Source: JAGVSR01 sp964589785 (GTDB lineage: Bacteria; Pseudomonadota; Alphaproteobacteria; Rhizobiales; Hyphomicrobiaceae). Taken from it: a stretch of DNA of 64,000 bases. The stretch is from NCBI GenBank assembly GCA_964589785.1, contig CAZPUQ010000011.1, positions 24,331 through 88,330 of the forward strand, given 5' to 3'. The translations under genes were made by a program, and so were the position numbers. Positions 1 to 8,916 of the stretch are shown one piece after another (position 1 is the first letter of the stretch; each line of letters begins with the position of its first letter). The notes under the pieces were generated by a model. That model was not told where the DNA came from. It did no database searches and saw nothing but the letters and a program-made list of their open reading frames with translations.

Positions 1-34
1 CAAATCCGGATCGATCCGTATCCAAGGCGCCGCC

Positions 35-1669
35 GTGCCTCCCCTCGTTCGTCTCGACCCCAAGTCTCGCCGCCGGGCGCGCGCAGCCGCTTTGGCGCTC
101 GCGGTGCTGTCGGCCACGCCAGTCGCAGCCGAGGGGCCGCGCTTGCGCGTCGGCGCGCCGATGGACGACGCCCTGGCCTCGGCCGACCTGCGGCCGGCCA
201 TTCCCGCCGACGATCCGACGGCCGACCCCGCCGAGGCGCTGCTCGACGAGACCTCGCGCCCCGCAGCGGGAGAACTCGTGTCGGTGGTCGACGGCGACCT
301 CACGCTTTCGGAGGAGACGGACGCCCTCCGTGACGGCATCGTCGAGGTCGGCGAGCCCCGCGCGCCCGAAGACGGCACGGATCCCATCGCGATCGACGCG
401 CGCTCCCGCGAGGAGGCCGAGCTCTTCGAGACCTCGTTCGACAACCCGCCGGCCGGCTTCGACCCGCTGCTCTTCCAGATCGAGGATATCGACCCGCTCC
501 GGACCGACCGGAGGCCGCTGCGTCTCTTCACGCGCGAGCCCTATGATCCCGTCGGCGTGCGTATCGGCAGCTTCGTCTATTTCCCGGTCGCCGAAGTGAG
601 AGGCTTTGCGACCTCCAACATCCTGCGCCAGACGCCGGCCGACGGCGACGTTGCCGCCGAGCTTTTCACCCACGCCCGCCTCGTGTCCAACTGGTCCGCC
701 CATGCGCTCGAATTCAATGCGATGGGCCTGACGTCGTTCCACGACGACTATCCGAGTGAGAACGATGCCGCCTGGACGCTGGAAGCCCGCGGACGGCTCG
801 ATGTCTCGCGCCTGACGAACCTGCAAGGTCTGCTGGCGCACGACGTGCGCCAGGAAGGCCGCAGCGCGATCGATGCCAACCCGTTCGGCGACCGCGCGCA
901 GGTGACGACCGACAGCGCCGACCTGACGCTGAACCATCGCTTCAACCGGCTGTCCGTGCAGCTCCGCGGCTCCTACGACGATATCGACTTCGGGCCGACG
1001 GACGATGCCGGAGCCGGCGGCAGCTCGAACGCCGACCGCGACACGCGAGTCGCCACCGAGGCGCTGCGTGCCACGTGGGAGTTCAAGCCGTCGTTCGGCG
1101 TCTTCGCGGAGGTCGAGACGAACCATCGCCGGTATGACGTCGCCGCGGTTTCGGATGGGTTCAGCCGCGACAGCGACGGCGAGCGCTATCGGGCCGGCAT
1201 CGATTTCGGATCGACGGGACAGGTGCTGCGCGGCGAGATCAGCCTCGGCTATGGCGAGCAGGATCCGCACGAGTCCGGGCTCGGCACGGTCGAGGGCTTC
1301 CTCCTCGATGCGAACGCGGCCTGGCGTCTCAGCGAGCCCACAACGCTCCTCTTCCTGGCCTCGACGAACATCTACGACACGAACACGGCCGGTTCGGCGG
1401 GCGTCCTCTCCCATACCGTCGGCATCGAGGCGCGCCACGCCTTCCGCCGCTACCTCGTCGCAACCGCCGGCCTCTCCTACACCGAGCAGGACTACGACAA
1501 CGTGCCGATCGAGGAGAGCGAGGTCCGCACATTGCTCGGCGTCGAATACTACGCCAGCCGCGCGTGGACGCTCTTCGGCCAATGGCAGCACGTCGTCTTC
1601 GACAGCAATCAGCCGGGGGGAAGCTGGACCGCCGACGACGTCCGCCTCGGGCTGCGCTGGCGGCAATAG
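35..1669 (+). CDS. Outer-membrane beta-barrel protein (putative porin type)
   Basis: Predicted secreted outer-membrane barrel, resembling the putative beta-barrel porin 2 group. An Arg-rich N-terminus and hydrophobic stretch ending near residue 32 (TPVAA) read as a signal peptide. Residues 33-170 are acidic and low-complexity. From about residue 178 (VGVRIGSFVYFP) to the end, polar and aromatic residues alternate in strand-sized blocks, and the chain ends LRWRQ. The GTG at 35 is the first usable start in the window, but the frame is open back to base 2, so the gene may begin outside. Ligand and role are unknown; the barrel call rests on composition and family resemblance. Confidence 0.7.
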   Translation: MPPLVRLDPKSRRRARAAALALAVLSATPVAAEGPRLRVGAPMDDALASADLRPAIPADDPTADPAEALLDETSRPAAGELVSVVDGDLTLSEETDALRDGIVEVGEPRAPEDGTDPIAIDARSREEAELFETSFDNPPAGFDPLLFQIEDIDPLRTDRRPLRLFTREPYDPVGVRIGSFVYFPVAEVRGFATSNILRQTPADGDVAAELFTHARLVSNWSAHALEFNAMGLTSFHDDYPSENDAAWTLEARGRLDVSRLTNLQGLLAHDVRQEGRSAIDANPFGDRAQVTTDSADLTLNHRFNRLSVQLRGSYDDIDFGPTDDAGAGGSSNADRDTRVATEALRATWEFKPSFGVFAEVETNHRRYDVAAVSDGFSRDSDGERYRAGIDFGSTGQVLRGEISLGYGEQDPHESGLGTVEGFLLDANAAWRLSEPTTLLFLASTNIYDTNTAGSAGVLSHTVGIEARHAFRRYLVATAGLSYTEQDYDNVPIEESEVRTLLGVEYYASRAWTLFGQWQHVVFDSNQPGGSWTADDVRLGLRWRQ

Positions 1670-1683
1670 CCCCGGAATGCGAA

Positions 1684-1714
1684 AGCGGCCGGGGACACGC
1701 GTCGCCCGGCCGCT
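1684..1714. terminator. Bidirectional intrinsic terminator
   Basis: Perfect 10-bp inverted repeat AGCGGCCGGG (1684-1693) / CCCGGCCGCT (1705-1714) with an 11-nt loop. It lies between two convergent genes ending at 1669 and 1750. Short pyrimidine-rich tracts follow on both strands (GGTCTTCG on plus, TTTCGC on minus) but there is no long U run, so it may be a weak terminator for either side. Confidence 0.6.
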
Positions 1715-1749
1715 GGTCTTCGTATCAAAACCGCCCCTCGATGCGGCGG

Positions 1750-2040
1750 CTACTTCGCAGCCTGGCGGCGCGCAACGTCGCTCGCCGAGACCTCGCCGGC
1801 TGCGACGAGGGCATTGACGCAGCGGCTGGAAAGCTTCAGGCCGTTGGCGCGCATGCACTGGCGCACGCCGGCGCTCTCGGGCGCATGCTGGCTGCAATAG
1901 GAGAAGTAGTCGCCGGCGCAGGCCAGCTTGACGCGGGGGCTGACGGCTCCGGCCTCCGAGTTCCCGCCGGCAAACGCGGCGAGGGCGAGGAAGGACGTCA
2001 GGAAAAGGCGCGTTGTGATGAGGCTCGTGAACGGTGCCAT
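1750..2040 (-). CDS. Small secreted cysteine-rich protein
   Basis: A 96-aa protein with a signal peptide (hydrophobic core LFLTSFLALAAFAGG, cleavage near residue 28) and a mature part with four cysteines spaced C-x6-7-C-x12-C-x11-C (LACAGDYFSYC, RQCMRANGL, SRCVNAL). This looks like the cysteine-rich repeat proteins common as small secreted hypotheticals in Rhizobiales. The start at 2040 is preceded by CAGGAG ten bases upstream; longer in-frame starts lack a signal-like N-terminus. The cysteines probably form two disulfides in the periplasm. Function is unknown. It lies downstream of the DUF4139 gene on the same strand, about 225 bp apart. Confidence 0.75.
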   Translation of the reverse strand: MAPFTSLITTRLFLTSFLALAAFAGGNSEAGAVSPRVKLACAGDYFSYCSQHAPESAGVRQCMRANGLKLSSRCVNALVAAGEVSASDVARRQAAK

Positions 2041-2265
2041 GGGTCCAAACTCCTGTGGGGCGGTTGAGGGAGGCGCTGCTCTATGAAGGCAGCATGCCCC
2101 GCCCGCTCCCGGACCGCTGTTCCGGAGGTAACGCGCTGATCTGACTTTGTTGCCGGCCGCGAGAGGAATTTTTCTGCAGCCGCGTGCGCGGCGGCGCCCA
2201 GAGATGCGGCAGAGGCGGCCCTGGCCGGGACCGCCTCCTTTCAACGCTCTGATTTTCCTTGTCTT

Positions 2266-3942
2266 TCAGCGATAGGTGATGGACTTGGCCGAGGGCCACA
2301 CGACCCGATAGCCGAAATCGATGACCTCTTCCTCGTCCGGTTCGACCGTCAGCTCCCAGGCGAGCACGCCGCGCTTGTCGTCAAGGTCCGCTTTCGTCGG
2401 AACCGACCGGCCGATCGTCTCAACCTTGATGTCGGCGTTGTTGGAGACCGGCACCTGATCGAGCACGACCACACCCATGGCGCGCTCATGCATGTTCTTG
2501 ACCGACAGCTTGTAAGTCCTGACGTCCGTGCGCGAGGTGGAGATGAGGCCCGTTTCGCCGCGCTTCTCCTCGACGAGCGCGTGCTTAACGCGGATCAGGT
2601 CGTCGACGCCGAAACCGAGCTCGTGCGGCTCGCCGGGCGACAGGATCGGCAGCTTGCCGATGCCGACGAACGTGCCGTCGCGGAACAGCGACACCGGTCC
2701 CGGCAGGAGCGGCGTGCCGGCCGGCAGCACCAGCTTGGCGTAGAGATACGCCTTGGCGTCCTCCTTCGGCACCGTCTTGACGCTGAGCGGCGGCTCCATC
2801 TTCTCGACGAGAAGCTGCACGCGCTTGGCTTCGCCCGTGTTGGCGACGCCCGCCCGTCCCGGAACGGCATAGACCGCCTGGAACGGGGCGGCGATCACCG
2901 TCGCCCCCTGCTGCGCGACGACGACGGGCGGCGCAGCCGCCTCGGCTGCGGCCGGCGCCTCCATCGCGGCCTCGGGCGCCGGCGCGGCCATGCGCTTCAA
3001 CTGCCGGTCGCCGTCCGAGAAGCCGGCCATCGGCCGCGGCTCGGGCGGCATCTCGAAGTCGACGGTGACGGGATTGAGGTCCGGAACCTCTGCGCTGGCG
3101 TTGGGCCGCGTCGTGGACAGCGTAAGCGCGACGTTGTCCCATCCCTCGCCGCTGCGCTGGCGGATCTCGGCGCGGCGGATGAGCGAAAGCTCAGGTGATG
3201 TCGTCTTGTCGCCCGTCGACAGGCGCGCATCGTAGAGCGGCGACCAGGATGCGCCCGGGATCTGATAGCGCACGACGAGATCGGCATCGAGCGGCGCCAG
3301 CGCCTCGACGTGAACCTTCACCTCCGTGCGTTGCTGCTCGGCCGGCGACAGGCTCGCAAGCGTCTTCTCCAGATCCGCGATCTGGCGATCGAGCGCGCGC
3401 ATCTTGACCTGCGCCTCGAGCGCATTGGTGTGCGCTTCCAGGCTGCCGGCCGCGATCGTCGCCAGAACCTGGTTCCAGTCCTCGGCCCGGTCGGCGCCCT
3501 GCGCCGGGGCCGGGCGCGTCGGGAGCTCGCTCAGGTTGCCGATCAGGTTCATCTGCGTTTCGGCCGCCTTCAGCCGCGCCTCCGCGCTGCTGCGCTGGTC
3601 GCGCAGCAGCTCGATCTCGTCCTCGATCCGGCGGCGCTCGCTCGCTGCGGCCGCCTGGTCGGTGCGTGGAACCATCAGGCGGCGGCTATCGACGGAGCCG
3701 ATCTCGAGCTTGCCGGTCGCGAGGCCCTCGACGCGGATCGAGGTCTCGACGGCGTCGGCCGGAAGGTCGGACAGGACGACCGTATGCAGGCCCTTGTCGA
3801 GCTTCACCTTCGCGACGCGGCTGACCTCGGCCCCGGACGGGAAGACAGTGACGGCATCGACCCGCGACGACACGGGAACCTCGGCGGCGAACGCGGCCGA
3901 CGAGACGGAGAGAAGAAGAGCGGCGGAGAGCACACAACGCAT
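2266..3942 (-). CDS. DUF4139 (MuiA-type) secreted protein
   Basis: A 558-aa secreted protein of the mucoidy-inhibitor-A-like family: signal peptide (residues 1-20, ending AAFAA), N-terminal DUF4140 region (about 30-130, starting VDAVTVFPSGAEVSRVA), a coiled coil (about 110-200), and a C-terminal DUF4139 beta-rich domain (about 215-555) interrupted by an Ala/Pro-rich linker near residue 310-340. The start at 3942 is the one that yields a clean signal peptide, with AGGA upstream. Biochemical function of the family is not established. It follows serC by about 100 bp on the same strand. Confidence 0.85.
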   Translation of the reverse strand: MRCVLSAALLLSVSSAAFAAEVPVSSRVDAVTVFPSGAEVSRVAKVKLDKGLHTVVLSDLPADAVETSIRVEGLATGKLEIGSVDSRRLMVPRTDQAAAASERRRIEDEIELLRDQRSSAEARLKAAETQMNLIGNLSELPTRPAPAQGADRAEDWNQVLATIAAGSLEAHTNALEAQVKMRALDRQIADLEKTLASLSPAEQQRTEVKVHVEALAPLDADLVVRYQIPGASWSPLYDARLSTGDKTTSPELSLIRRAEIRQRSGEGWDNVALTLSTTRPNASAEVPDLNPVTVDFEMPPEPRPMAGFSDGDRQLKRMAAPAPEAAMEAPAAAEAAAPPVVVAQQGATVIAAPFQAVYAVPGRAGVANTGEAKRVQLLVEKMEPPLSVKTVPKEDAKAYLYAKLVLPAGTPLLPGPVSLFRDGTFVGIGKLPILSPGEPHELGFGVDDLIRVKHALVEEKRGETGLISTSRTDVRTYKLSVKNMHERAMGVVVLDQVPVSNNADIKVETIGRSVPTKADLDDKRGVLAWELTVEPDEEEVIDFGYRVVWPSAKSITYR

Positions 3943-4039
3943 GGGAGTTCCTGATCGCGTGAGGGATGACCGGTTCCTTGGACGGCGACGCCTCCGATCG
4001 CCTTTGGGTTTGGGCAGGTGGGCCTGCAAGGCGACCGAA

Positions 4040-5212
4040 TTATGGCCGCAGGCGCTCGGCCGCGACCGCGTGATAGGCCCAGTCGAGCCACGGCAGCAGC
4101 GCGGCGATATCGGCGGCCTCGACGGTCGAGCCGGTCCAGATCCTGAGCGAGGGCGGCGCGTTGCGATGGCCGGCCAGATCGAAGCCCGCGCCCTCCTCCT
4201 CGACCAGCCGCACCAGGTCCGTCACCAGCGCCCGCTGCTCCTTGTCGCCAAGCGCCGCCACCTTCTTGTCGCCCAGCCCGACCGTGACCGAGGTGAGCGA
4301 GCGCGTCCGCGGGTCGGCAACCGGGTCCACGGCCCAGTCCGAAGCCGCAAGCCAGTCGTGGACGATCCCCGCATTGCGCCGCGCGCGGGCCAGCGTCGCG
4401 TCGAGCCCGCCAATCGATTGGACCCACGCCACGGCACGCGCGCAATCGGCGATGCACAGCATCGAGGGGGTGTTGATCGTCTCGCCGGCAAACAACGCCT
4501 CGTCGAGGCGGCCGTCGCGCGCGAACCGGAAGAGCTTCGGAACCGGCCAAGGCGGCGTGTAGGACCGCGCCCGCTCGACGGCGCGCGGCGAGAGGATGAG
4601 GACGCCGTGCGCGGCCTCCCCGCCGAGGCATTTCTGGAAGGAGAACGTCGCGACATCGACGCGCGACCAGGTGATGTCCTGGGCGAGGACGGCGGAGGTC
4701 GCGTCGCACAGCGTCAGCCCCGTGCGGTCGGCGGCGATCCAGTCGAAATCGGGCACGCGCACCCCGGACGTGGTGCCGTTCGCGGTGAACACCACGTCAC
4801 GTGAGAAGTCGACGGCGGCAAGATCGGGCAGGTGGCCGAACTCCGCTTCCAGGCGGCGCACGTCGGGGAGCCTCAGCTCGTCCGTCACATCGCGCACCCA
4901 CAGGCGGCCGAAGACGTCCCATGCCAGGACATCGACGCCGCGCTGGCCGAGCAGCGACCACATCGCCATCTCGAAAGCCCCCGTGTCGGAACCCGGCACG
5001 AGGGCGAGCCGGTAGCCCTCGGGCAGGCGCAGCAGGCGCTTCAGGGCGGCGATGAGATCGGCGATGGCGGCGAGCCCCTCGGGCGAGCGGTGCGAGCGGC
5101 CGACCAGCGCATCGTCAAGCCACGCCGGCGTCCAGCCGGGCGGCTTGGCGCACGGGCCGCTCGAGAAATGCGGGCAGGACGGCTTCACTGTCGGCTTCAG
5201 CGGAGGGGTCAT
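4040..5212 (-). CDS. serC: Phosphoserine aminotransferase
   Basis: Converts 3-phosphohydroxypyruvate and glutamate to phosphoserine and 2-oxoglutarate in serine synthesis; PLP-dependent and cytosolic. The 390-aa protein matches the alphaproteobacterial SerC type: N-terminal NFSSGP-like motif (FSSGPCAKPPGW), the SHRS substrate segment (GRSHRSPEG), phosphate-binding GSDTGAFE, and the PLP lysine in TFSFQKCLGGEAAHG. Start 5212 (MTPPLKP) matches the family's usual N-terminus; in-frame starts at 5242 (ATG) and 5263 (GTG) are possible and none has a strong Shine-Dalgarno site. serA, its usual partner, is not in the window. The next gene downstream is the DUF4139 protein. Confidence 0.95.
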   Translation of the reverse strand: MTPPLKPTVKPSCPHFSSGPCAKPPGWTPAWLDDALVGRSHRSPEGLAAIADLIAALKRLLRLPEGYRLALVPGSDTGAFEMAMWSLLGQRGVDVLAWDVFGRLWVRDVTDELRLPDVRRLEAEFGHLPDLAAVDFSRDVVFTANGTTSGVRVPDFDWIAADRTGLTLCDATSAVLAQDITWSRVDVATFSFQKCLGGEAAHGVLILSPRAVERARSYTPPWPVPKLFRFARDGRLDEALFAGETINTPSMLCIADCARAVAWVQSIGGLDATLARARRNAGIVHDWLAASDWAVDPVADPRTRSLTSVTVGLGDKKVAALGDKEQRALVTDLVRLVEEEGAGFDLAGHRNAPPSLRIWTGSTVEAADIAALLPWLDWAYHAVAAERLRP

Positions 5213-5309
5213 ATCGGGAAGATCACTCTGCGCACGGGGCATCTGGGGGATGAGCGCGAACACTGGCCCGGCCGCCAGGCAGCGTCAACCGCTTGACGCC
5301 CAAAGTAGA

Positions 5310-5338
5310 ACGAGGCGACCCCTGCGGGACCGCCTCGT
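5310..5338 (-). terminator. Intrinsic terminator downstream of the 5365-6261 OMP gene
   Basis: Perfect 8-bp stem ACGAGGCG (5310-5317) / CGCCTCGT (5331-5338), 13-nt loop. On the minus strand it is followed by TCTACTTT, a modest U-rich tail. It sits 26 bp past the stop of the outer-membrane protein gene. Confidence 0.65.
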
Positions 5339-5364
5339 CGGATGGCCGGCCTTGGAAGACGACG

Positions 5365-6261
5365 TCAGTTGAGGTTGAGACGGATGCCCGTGCGCAGCTG
5401 GTGCTGGCCGACGTCCTTGATCTCCAGCCGGCTCGTCCCCGCCAGCGTCAGGCTCTCGACGGCGAGTCCGCCGTCCTGCCAGAGGTAGCGGTAGCCGGTA
5501 TCCCACAGGACGTCGTCCGACACCTGGATCGCGACGCCGGCCATCAGGGCCCCGGCCACGTCCCACGCCTTCTTGGTCGCAGTGCCTTCCGTGATGACCG
5601 ACGAGCTCGGGCCGCCCGTGTTCGACGAGCAGTCGATGCGCGTCGGGTCGCTGGCGTTGGACAGCCCCGAGCAGTTCGCCACTTCGGACGACGTCCGCGT
5701 CAATTGCCGATACGTCACGCCGATGCCGGCGCCGACGTAAGGCGTGAACCGCGTGCTGTTGCGGAAGTCGTAGTAGAAGTTCAGCATGCCGATATCCTGC
5801 TCGAACTTCACCTTCTCCTGCCGCCTCACGTCATAGGTCACGACGTCCGGATCAGCGAGGCCGACGTCGAAGGTCAAAGTTTCGGTGAAATTTTCTCCGC
5901 CGCGATCGAGCTGACCGCGCGTATAGAGGTCGACGGCGAGCTCGGCGCGGATCGACGGCGTGATGTAGCGGCCGGCGCCGATGCTTCCGAATTCCAGAGG
6001 CTCCACGTTGTCGATGGACCGCGTGGTCATCGACGATCCGACCTCGTCCAGCGTGCCATCGGAAAGCCACGCCGCGCCCGTGTCGAAGCGCACGTAGTAT
6101 TCCGGCTCGTAGATCGCGATCGGGATCGGAGCGGGGACCGGCACGGCGGCGCCCATATCCCTGACGCCGGTGTAGATCACGTCGCCGCCGGCGAGCGCGG
6201 GGCCGCCGGCCCCGCCGGCCATGGCGAGAGCGAGCATCAGGCCCGAGAGCTTGGCTTTCAT
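5365..6261 (-). CDS. Outer-membrane beta-barrel protein (paralog A)
   Basis: A 298-aa OmpW/Omp25-like outer-membrane protein. A signal peptide (MKAKLSGLMLALAMAGGAGG, cleavage after about residue 24) precedes an eight-strand-type barrel with the typical elements YYVRFDTGAAW, GAGRYITPSIRAEL, LNFYYDFRN, FTPYVGAGIGVTY and a C-terminal strand HQLRTGIRLNLN. The same order of motifs is seen in the next gene (6572-7375), so the two are probably an old duplication. ATG 6261 is preferred over an upstream start at 6279 because it gives a normal signal peptide and has GAGGGG upstream. A terminator follows at 5310. Ligand unknown. Confidence 0.85.
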   Translation of the reverse strand: MKAKLSGLMLALAMAGGAGGPALAGGDVIYTGVRDMGAAVPVPAPIPIAIYEPEYYVRFDTGAAWLSDGTLDEVGSSMTTRSIDNVEPLEFGSIGAGRYITPSIRAELAVDLYTRGQLDRGGENFTETLTFDVGLADPDVVTYDVRRQEKVKFEQDIGMLNFYYDFRNSTRFTPYVGAGIGVTYRQLTRTSSEVANCSGLSNASDPTRIDCSSNTGGPSSSVITEGTATKKAWDVAGALMAGVAIQVSDDVLWDTGYRYLWQDGGLAVESLTLAGTSRLEIKDVGQHQLRTGIRLNLN

Positions 6262-6571
6262 CGTCTTCGATCCCCTCAACAGGGCCCGGGTTGCGACCGG
6301 TCGCCCATCGACTAGCCTTCACACGGCAGGAGCCTGCGAGAGCCGAGGGTTGCGGGGTTCCGTCGAGACATCCGGGGCCTGCAGCCGGGTAGAGGGGCTG
6401 CCGCCAGACGCATACAGGAACCAGAAGACGCCGTCTCGATTTGCCCCGGACACCATCGGCCCGACGGAGCGAGCCCTGCCCGGTCCCAGGCCGGCACAAG
6501 CCGGCCCGGAGGTACCTTTCGTCTCACGGGCGAAGCCTGAACCCCGCCCAATCCTTGTCACCGCCGAGCGA
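6262..6571. other. Intergenic region between the two OMP genes
   Basis: About 310 bp without a convincing gene. It contains a perfect hairpin GGCCGGC (6489-6495) - ACAA - GCCGGCC (6500-6506) roughly 66 bp past the stop of the upstream OMP gene, with no U tract, so it is a weak terminator or RNA-stabilising stem. The remainder should hold the promoter and leader of the 5365-6261 gene; I could not pick out a clear -35/-10 pair. Confidence 0.4.
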
Positions 6572-7375
6572 TCAGCGGATGTCGTAGCGCAGCCCCACGC
6601 GGAACTCGTGCGCATGGATGCGTTCCACGCTCGGGTCCTCCGCGATCGGCGCCGTCGTCACGATCCGCCCCGTCTCGACCTCGCCGAGATAGAGAAACCG
6701 GTAGCCGACATCGAGATAGAGGCCGCGGCCGGTCTCGACCGTCATCGGCGCGTCCTTGCTGGAGCCGGCCATCACCGTCTCGCCGCCGGTGAGCCGCGTG
6801 GTGAAGCCGGCCATGAGCGCGCCCGCGACGTGCGTGTCGTCGCCTTCCTCGATGGTGCCCGTGCATCCGCACGAGCTCGTCGCCGTCCCCGTGCTGGTCC
6901 TGTTGCGCGTCACGCCGAGGCCCGCGCCCACATAGGGCGAGAAGCGGCCGCCGCGATCGAAATCGTAATAGAGGTTGAAGAGGACCACGTCGCTCGTGAT
7001 GCCGAACGTGCGCGTGCCGTCGAGGTCCGCAGAGGTGTCGAGCAGCGTGCCGGAGGCGTCCGCCTCGAAGCGATGGTCGTAGGTGATGTCGCCGCGGATC
7101 GTCGGCGTGAAATAGCGGCCGATGCCTCCGCCGAGCGTCCAGGTATCGTCGATCGTCTCGCCGACGAGATCGTAGATGCCGGATTCGGTCATGACGGGAT
7201 CGTCGTGGACGGCATAGCCGCCGTCGAGGCGCACGTACCAGGAGGGACCGACGGCAAGCGGCGCCTCGTAGACAGCATCCTTCATGCCGTTGCCATAGAG
7301 ATCCGCGGCCGACCCAGCCGTCGTGGCCCCCGCGAGCAGAGCGCAGCCGAGAAGGAGTGCCTTACGCGAAATCAT
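6572..7375 (-). CDS. Outer-membrane beta-barrel protein (paralog B)
   Basis: A 267-aa outer-membrane protein with signal peptide (LLLGCALLAGATTAGSAA-DL, cleavage near residue 24) and a small barrel: WYVRLDGGYAVHDD, GGGIGRYFTPTIRGDITYDHR, LFNLYYDFDRGGRFSPYVGAGLGV, LYLDVGYRFLYLGEV and the closing strand EFRVGLRYDIR. It shares the block order of the neighbouring 5365-6261 protein but is clearly diverged. One extracellular-loop segment carries a CGC pair of cysteines (SSCGCTG). A perfect CtrA box lies about 90 bp upstream of the ATG, suggesting cell-cycle-linked expression. Ligand unknown. Confidence 0.85.
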   Translation of the reverse strand: MISRKALLLGCALLAGATTAGSAADLYGNGMKDAVYEAPLAVGPSWYVRLDGGYAVHDDPVMTESGIYDLVGETIDDTWTLGGGIGRYFTPTIRGDITYDHRFEADASGTLLDTSADLDGTRTFGITSDVVLFNLYYDFDRGGRFSPYVGAGLGVTRNRTSTGTATSSCGCTGTIEEGDDTHVAGALMAGFTTRLTGGETVMAGSSKDAPMTVETGRGLYLDVGYRFLYLGEVETGRIVTTAPIAEDPSVERIHAHEFRVGLRYDIR

Positions 7376-7463
7376 TATGCTTCAGTCCCTATTCGTACCG
7401 GCCTCGCGCCCGCCTGTTCGGCGGCCGGGCCGGCCCTTCATGACGGACTGTGACCGATAACAC

Positions 7464-7479
7464 TTAAGGGAGACTTAAC
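7464..7479 (-). promoter_or_regulatory. Predicted CtrA-binding site
   Basis: TTAAGGGAGACTTAAC matches the alphaproteobacterial CtrA consensus TTAA-N7-TTAAC exactly (TTAA 7464-7467, 7-nt spacer, TTAAC 7475-7479). It lies 89 bp upstream of the start of the 6572-7375 outer-membrane protein gene and beyond the terminator of glmM, so that OMP gene is the only plausible target. Inference from motif and position. Confidence 0.6.
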
Positions 7480-7496
7480 CGGCGCCCGGAAATGAA

Positions 7497-7524
7497 ACAC
7501 CGCCGTCGGAAACGACGGCGGTGT
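7497..7524 (-). terminator. Intrinsic terminator of glmM
   Basis: Perfect 12-bp stem ACACCGCCGTCG (7497-7508) / CGACGGCGGTGT (7513-7524) around a GAAA loop (TTTC on the minus strand), followed on the minus strand by TTCATTTCC. It is 37 bp past the glmM stop. Confidence 0.85.
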
Positions 7525-7560
7525 GCATGAGTAAAGAAGTCGTTAAGGCCGGGCGGCCTC

Positions 7561-8916
7561 TCACGCCGCGTGGTGGGCCGCCACCTGCACCGCATCGACG
7601 ATATCGCCCACCACGGAGTGGACGAGATGCTCGTCGTCGCCTTCCGCCATGACGCGGATGACGGGTTCCGTTCCCGACGGCCGGATCACGATGCGTCCCT
7701 TGTCGCCGAGCTTCAACTGCGCGCCCTCGATCGCCTGGCGCACGCGCGTGTCCTCGAGCGGCTTGCCGTTGGCGTAGCGCACGTTCCTCAAGACCTGCGG
7801 CAGCGGCGTGAAGCGCGCGCAGACCTCGGAGACGGGCTTGCCGGTCGCCACCACGCAGGCGAGGATCTGCAGCGCGGAGACGAGGCCGTCGCCCGTGGTC
7901 GTAAAGTCGGACAGGACGATGTGGCCCGACTGCTCGCCGCCGACGTTGTAGCCGTGCTTGCGCATGTGCTCGACGACGTAGCGGTCGCCGACGGGCGTGC
8001 GCACGAGCCCGAGGCCGTGCGACTTCAGATAGCGTTCGAGACCCAGATTGCTCATGACGGTGGCGACGACACCGCCCGCCGAGAGCTTGCCGCGCCGGTG
8101 CCAGCTCTCCGCGATGACAGCCATGAGCTGGTCGCCGTCCACGATCTGGCCCTTCTCGTCGACGATGACGACCCGGTCCGCGTCGCCATCGAGCGCGATG
8201 CCGATGTCGGCGCGGAACTCCTTCACCTTCTGTACGAGCAGGTCGGGCGCCGTGGAGCCGCACTTGTCGTTGATGTTGCGGCCGTTCGGCTCGACGCCGA
8301 TCTTGATGACCTCCGCGCCGAGCTCCCACAGCGCCTCGGGCGCCACCTTGTAGGCCGCGCCGTTGGCGCAATCCATGACGATCCTGAGGCCCGTGAGCTT
8401 CAGGTTCTTGGGCAGCGTGCGCTTGGCGAACTCGATGTAGCGCTCCTGCGCGCTCTCCACGCGCTGCGCCCGCCCGATGCGGTCGGCGGGGGCGAGCAGC
8501 AGCCGCGAATCGGATTCGATCAGCCGCTCGATCTCGCGCTCCATGTCATCGGACAGCTTGTAGCCGTCCGGATCGAAGAGCTTGATGCCGTTGTCCTCAT
8601 ACTTGTTGTGCGAGGCGGAGATCATGACGCCGATGTCGGCGCGCAGCGAGCGCGTGAGCATGGCGACAGCCGGTGTCGGCATGGGGCCTAAGAGAAACAC
8701 GTCCACCCCGACGGAGGTGAAGCCCGACATCATCGCCGCCTCGAGCATGTAGCCCGACAGGCGCGTGTCCTTGCCGATCACGACGCGATGGCGATGGCTG
8801 CCGGTCTGGAACAGCTTGCCGGCGGCCATGCCGACCTTGAGCGCCACCTCGGACGTCATCGGATGCGTGTTGGCAAGGCCGCGAATGCCATCGGTGCCGA
8901 AATAGCGGCGTGTCAT
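7561..8916 (-). CDS. glmM: Phosphoglucosamine mutase
   Basis: Interconverts glucosamine-6-phosphate and glucosamine-1-phosphate on the route to UDP-GlcNAc for peptidoglycan and LPS; cytosolic. At 451 aa it has the usual length. The N-terminal FGTDGIRG, the catalytic serine Ser102 in SASHNKYEDNG, the Mg-binding DGDADR loop and the C-terminal phosphate-binding RPSGTEPVIRVM are all present. In Hyphomicrobiales glmM normally follows ftsH/folP. Here it keeps that orientation but is separated from folP by a plus-strand ParA pair. A strong terminator follows at 7497-7524. Confidence 0.98.
   Translation of the reverse strand: MTRRYFGTDGIRGLANTHPMTSEVALKVGMAAGKLFQTGSHRHRVVIGKDTRLSGYMLEAAMMSGFTSVGVDVFLLGPMPTPAVAMLTRSLRADIGVMISASHNKYEDNGIKLFDPDGYKLSDDMEREIERLIESDSRLLLAPADRIGRAQRVESAQERYIEFAKRTLPKNLKLTGLRIVMDCANGAAYKVAPEALWELGAEVIKIGVEPNGRNINDKCGSTAPDLLVQKVKEFRADIGIALDGDADRVVIVDEKGQIVDGDQLMAVIAESWHRRGKLSAGGVVATVMSNLGLERYLKSHGLGLVRTPVGDRYVVEHMRKHGYNVGGEQSGHIVLSDFTTTGDGLVSALQILACVVATGKPVSEVCARFTPLPQVLRNVRYANGKPLEDTRVRQAIEGAQLKLGDKGRIVIRPSGTEPVIRVMAEGDDEHLVHSVVGDIVDAVQVAAHHAA

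Noticed and set aside
3326..4804. A 492-codon plus-strand frame
   Set aside because: It runs antisense through two well-supported genes (the DUF4139 protein and serC) and has no domain.
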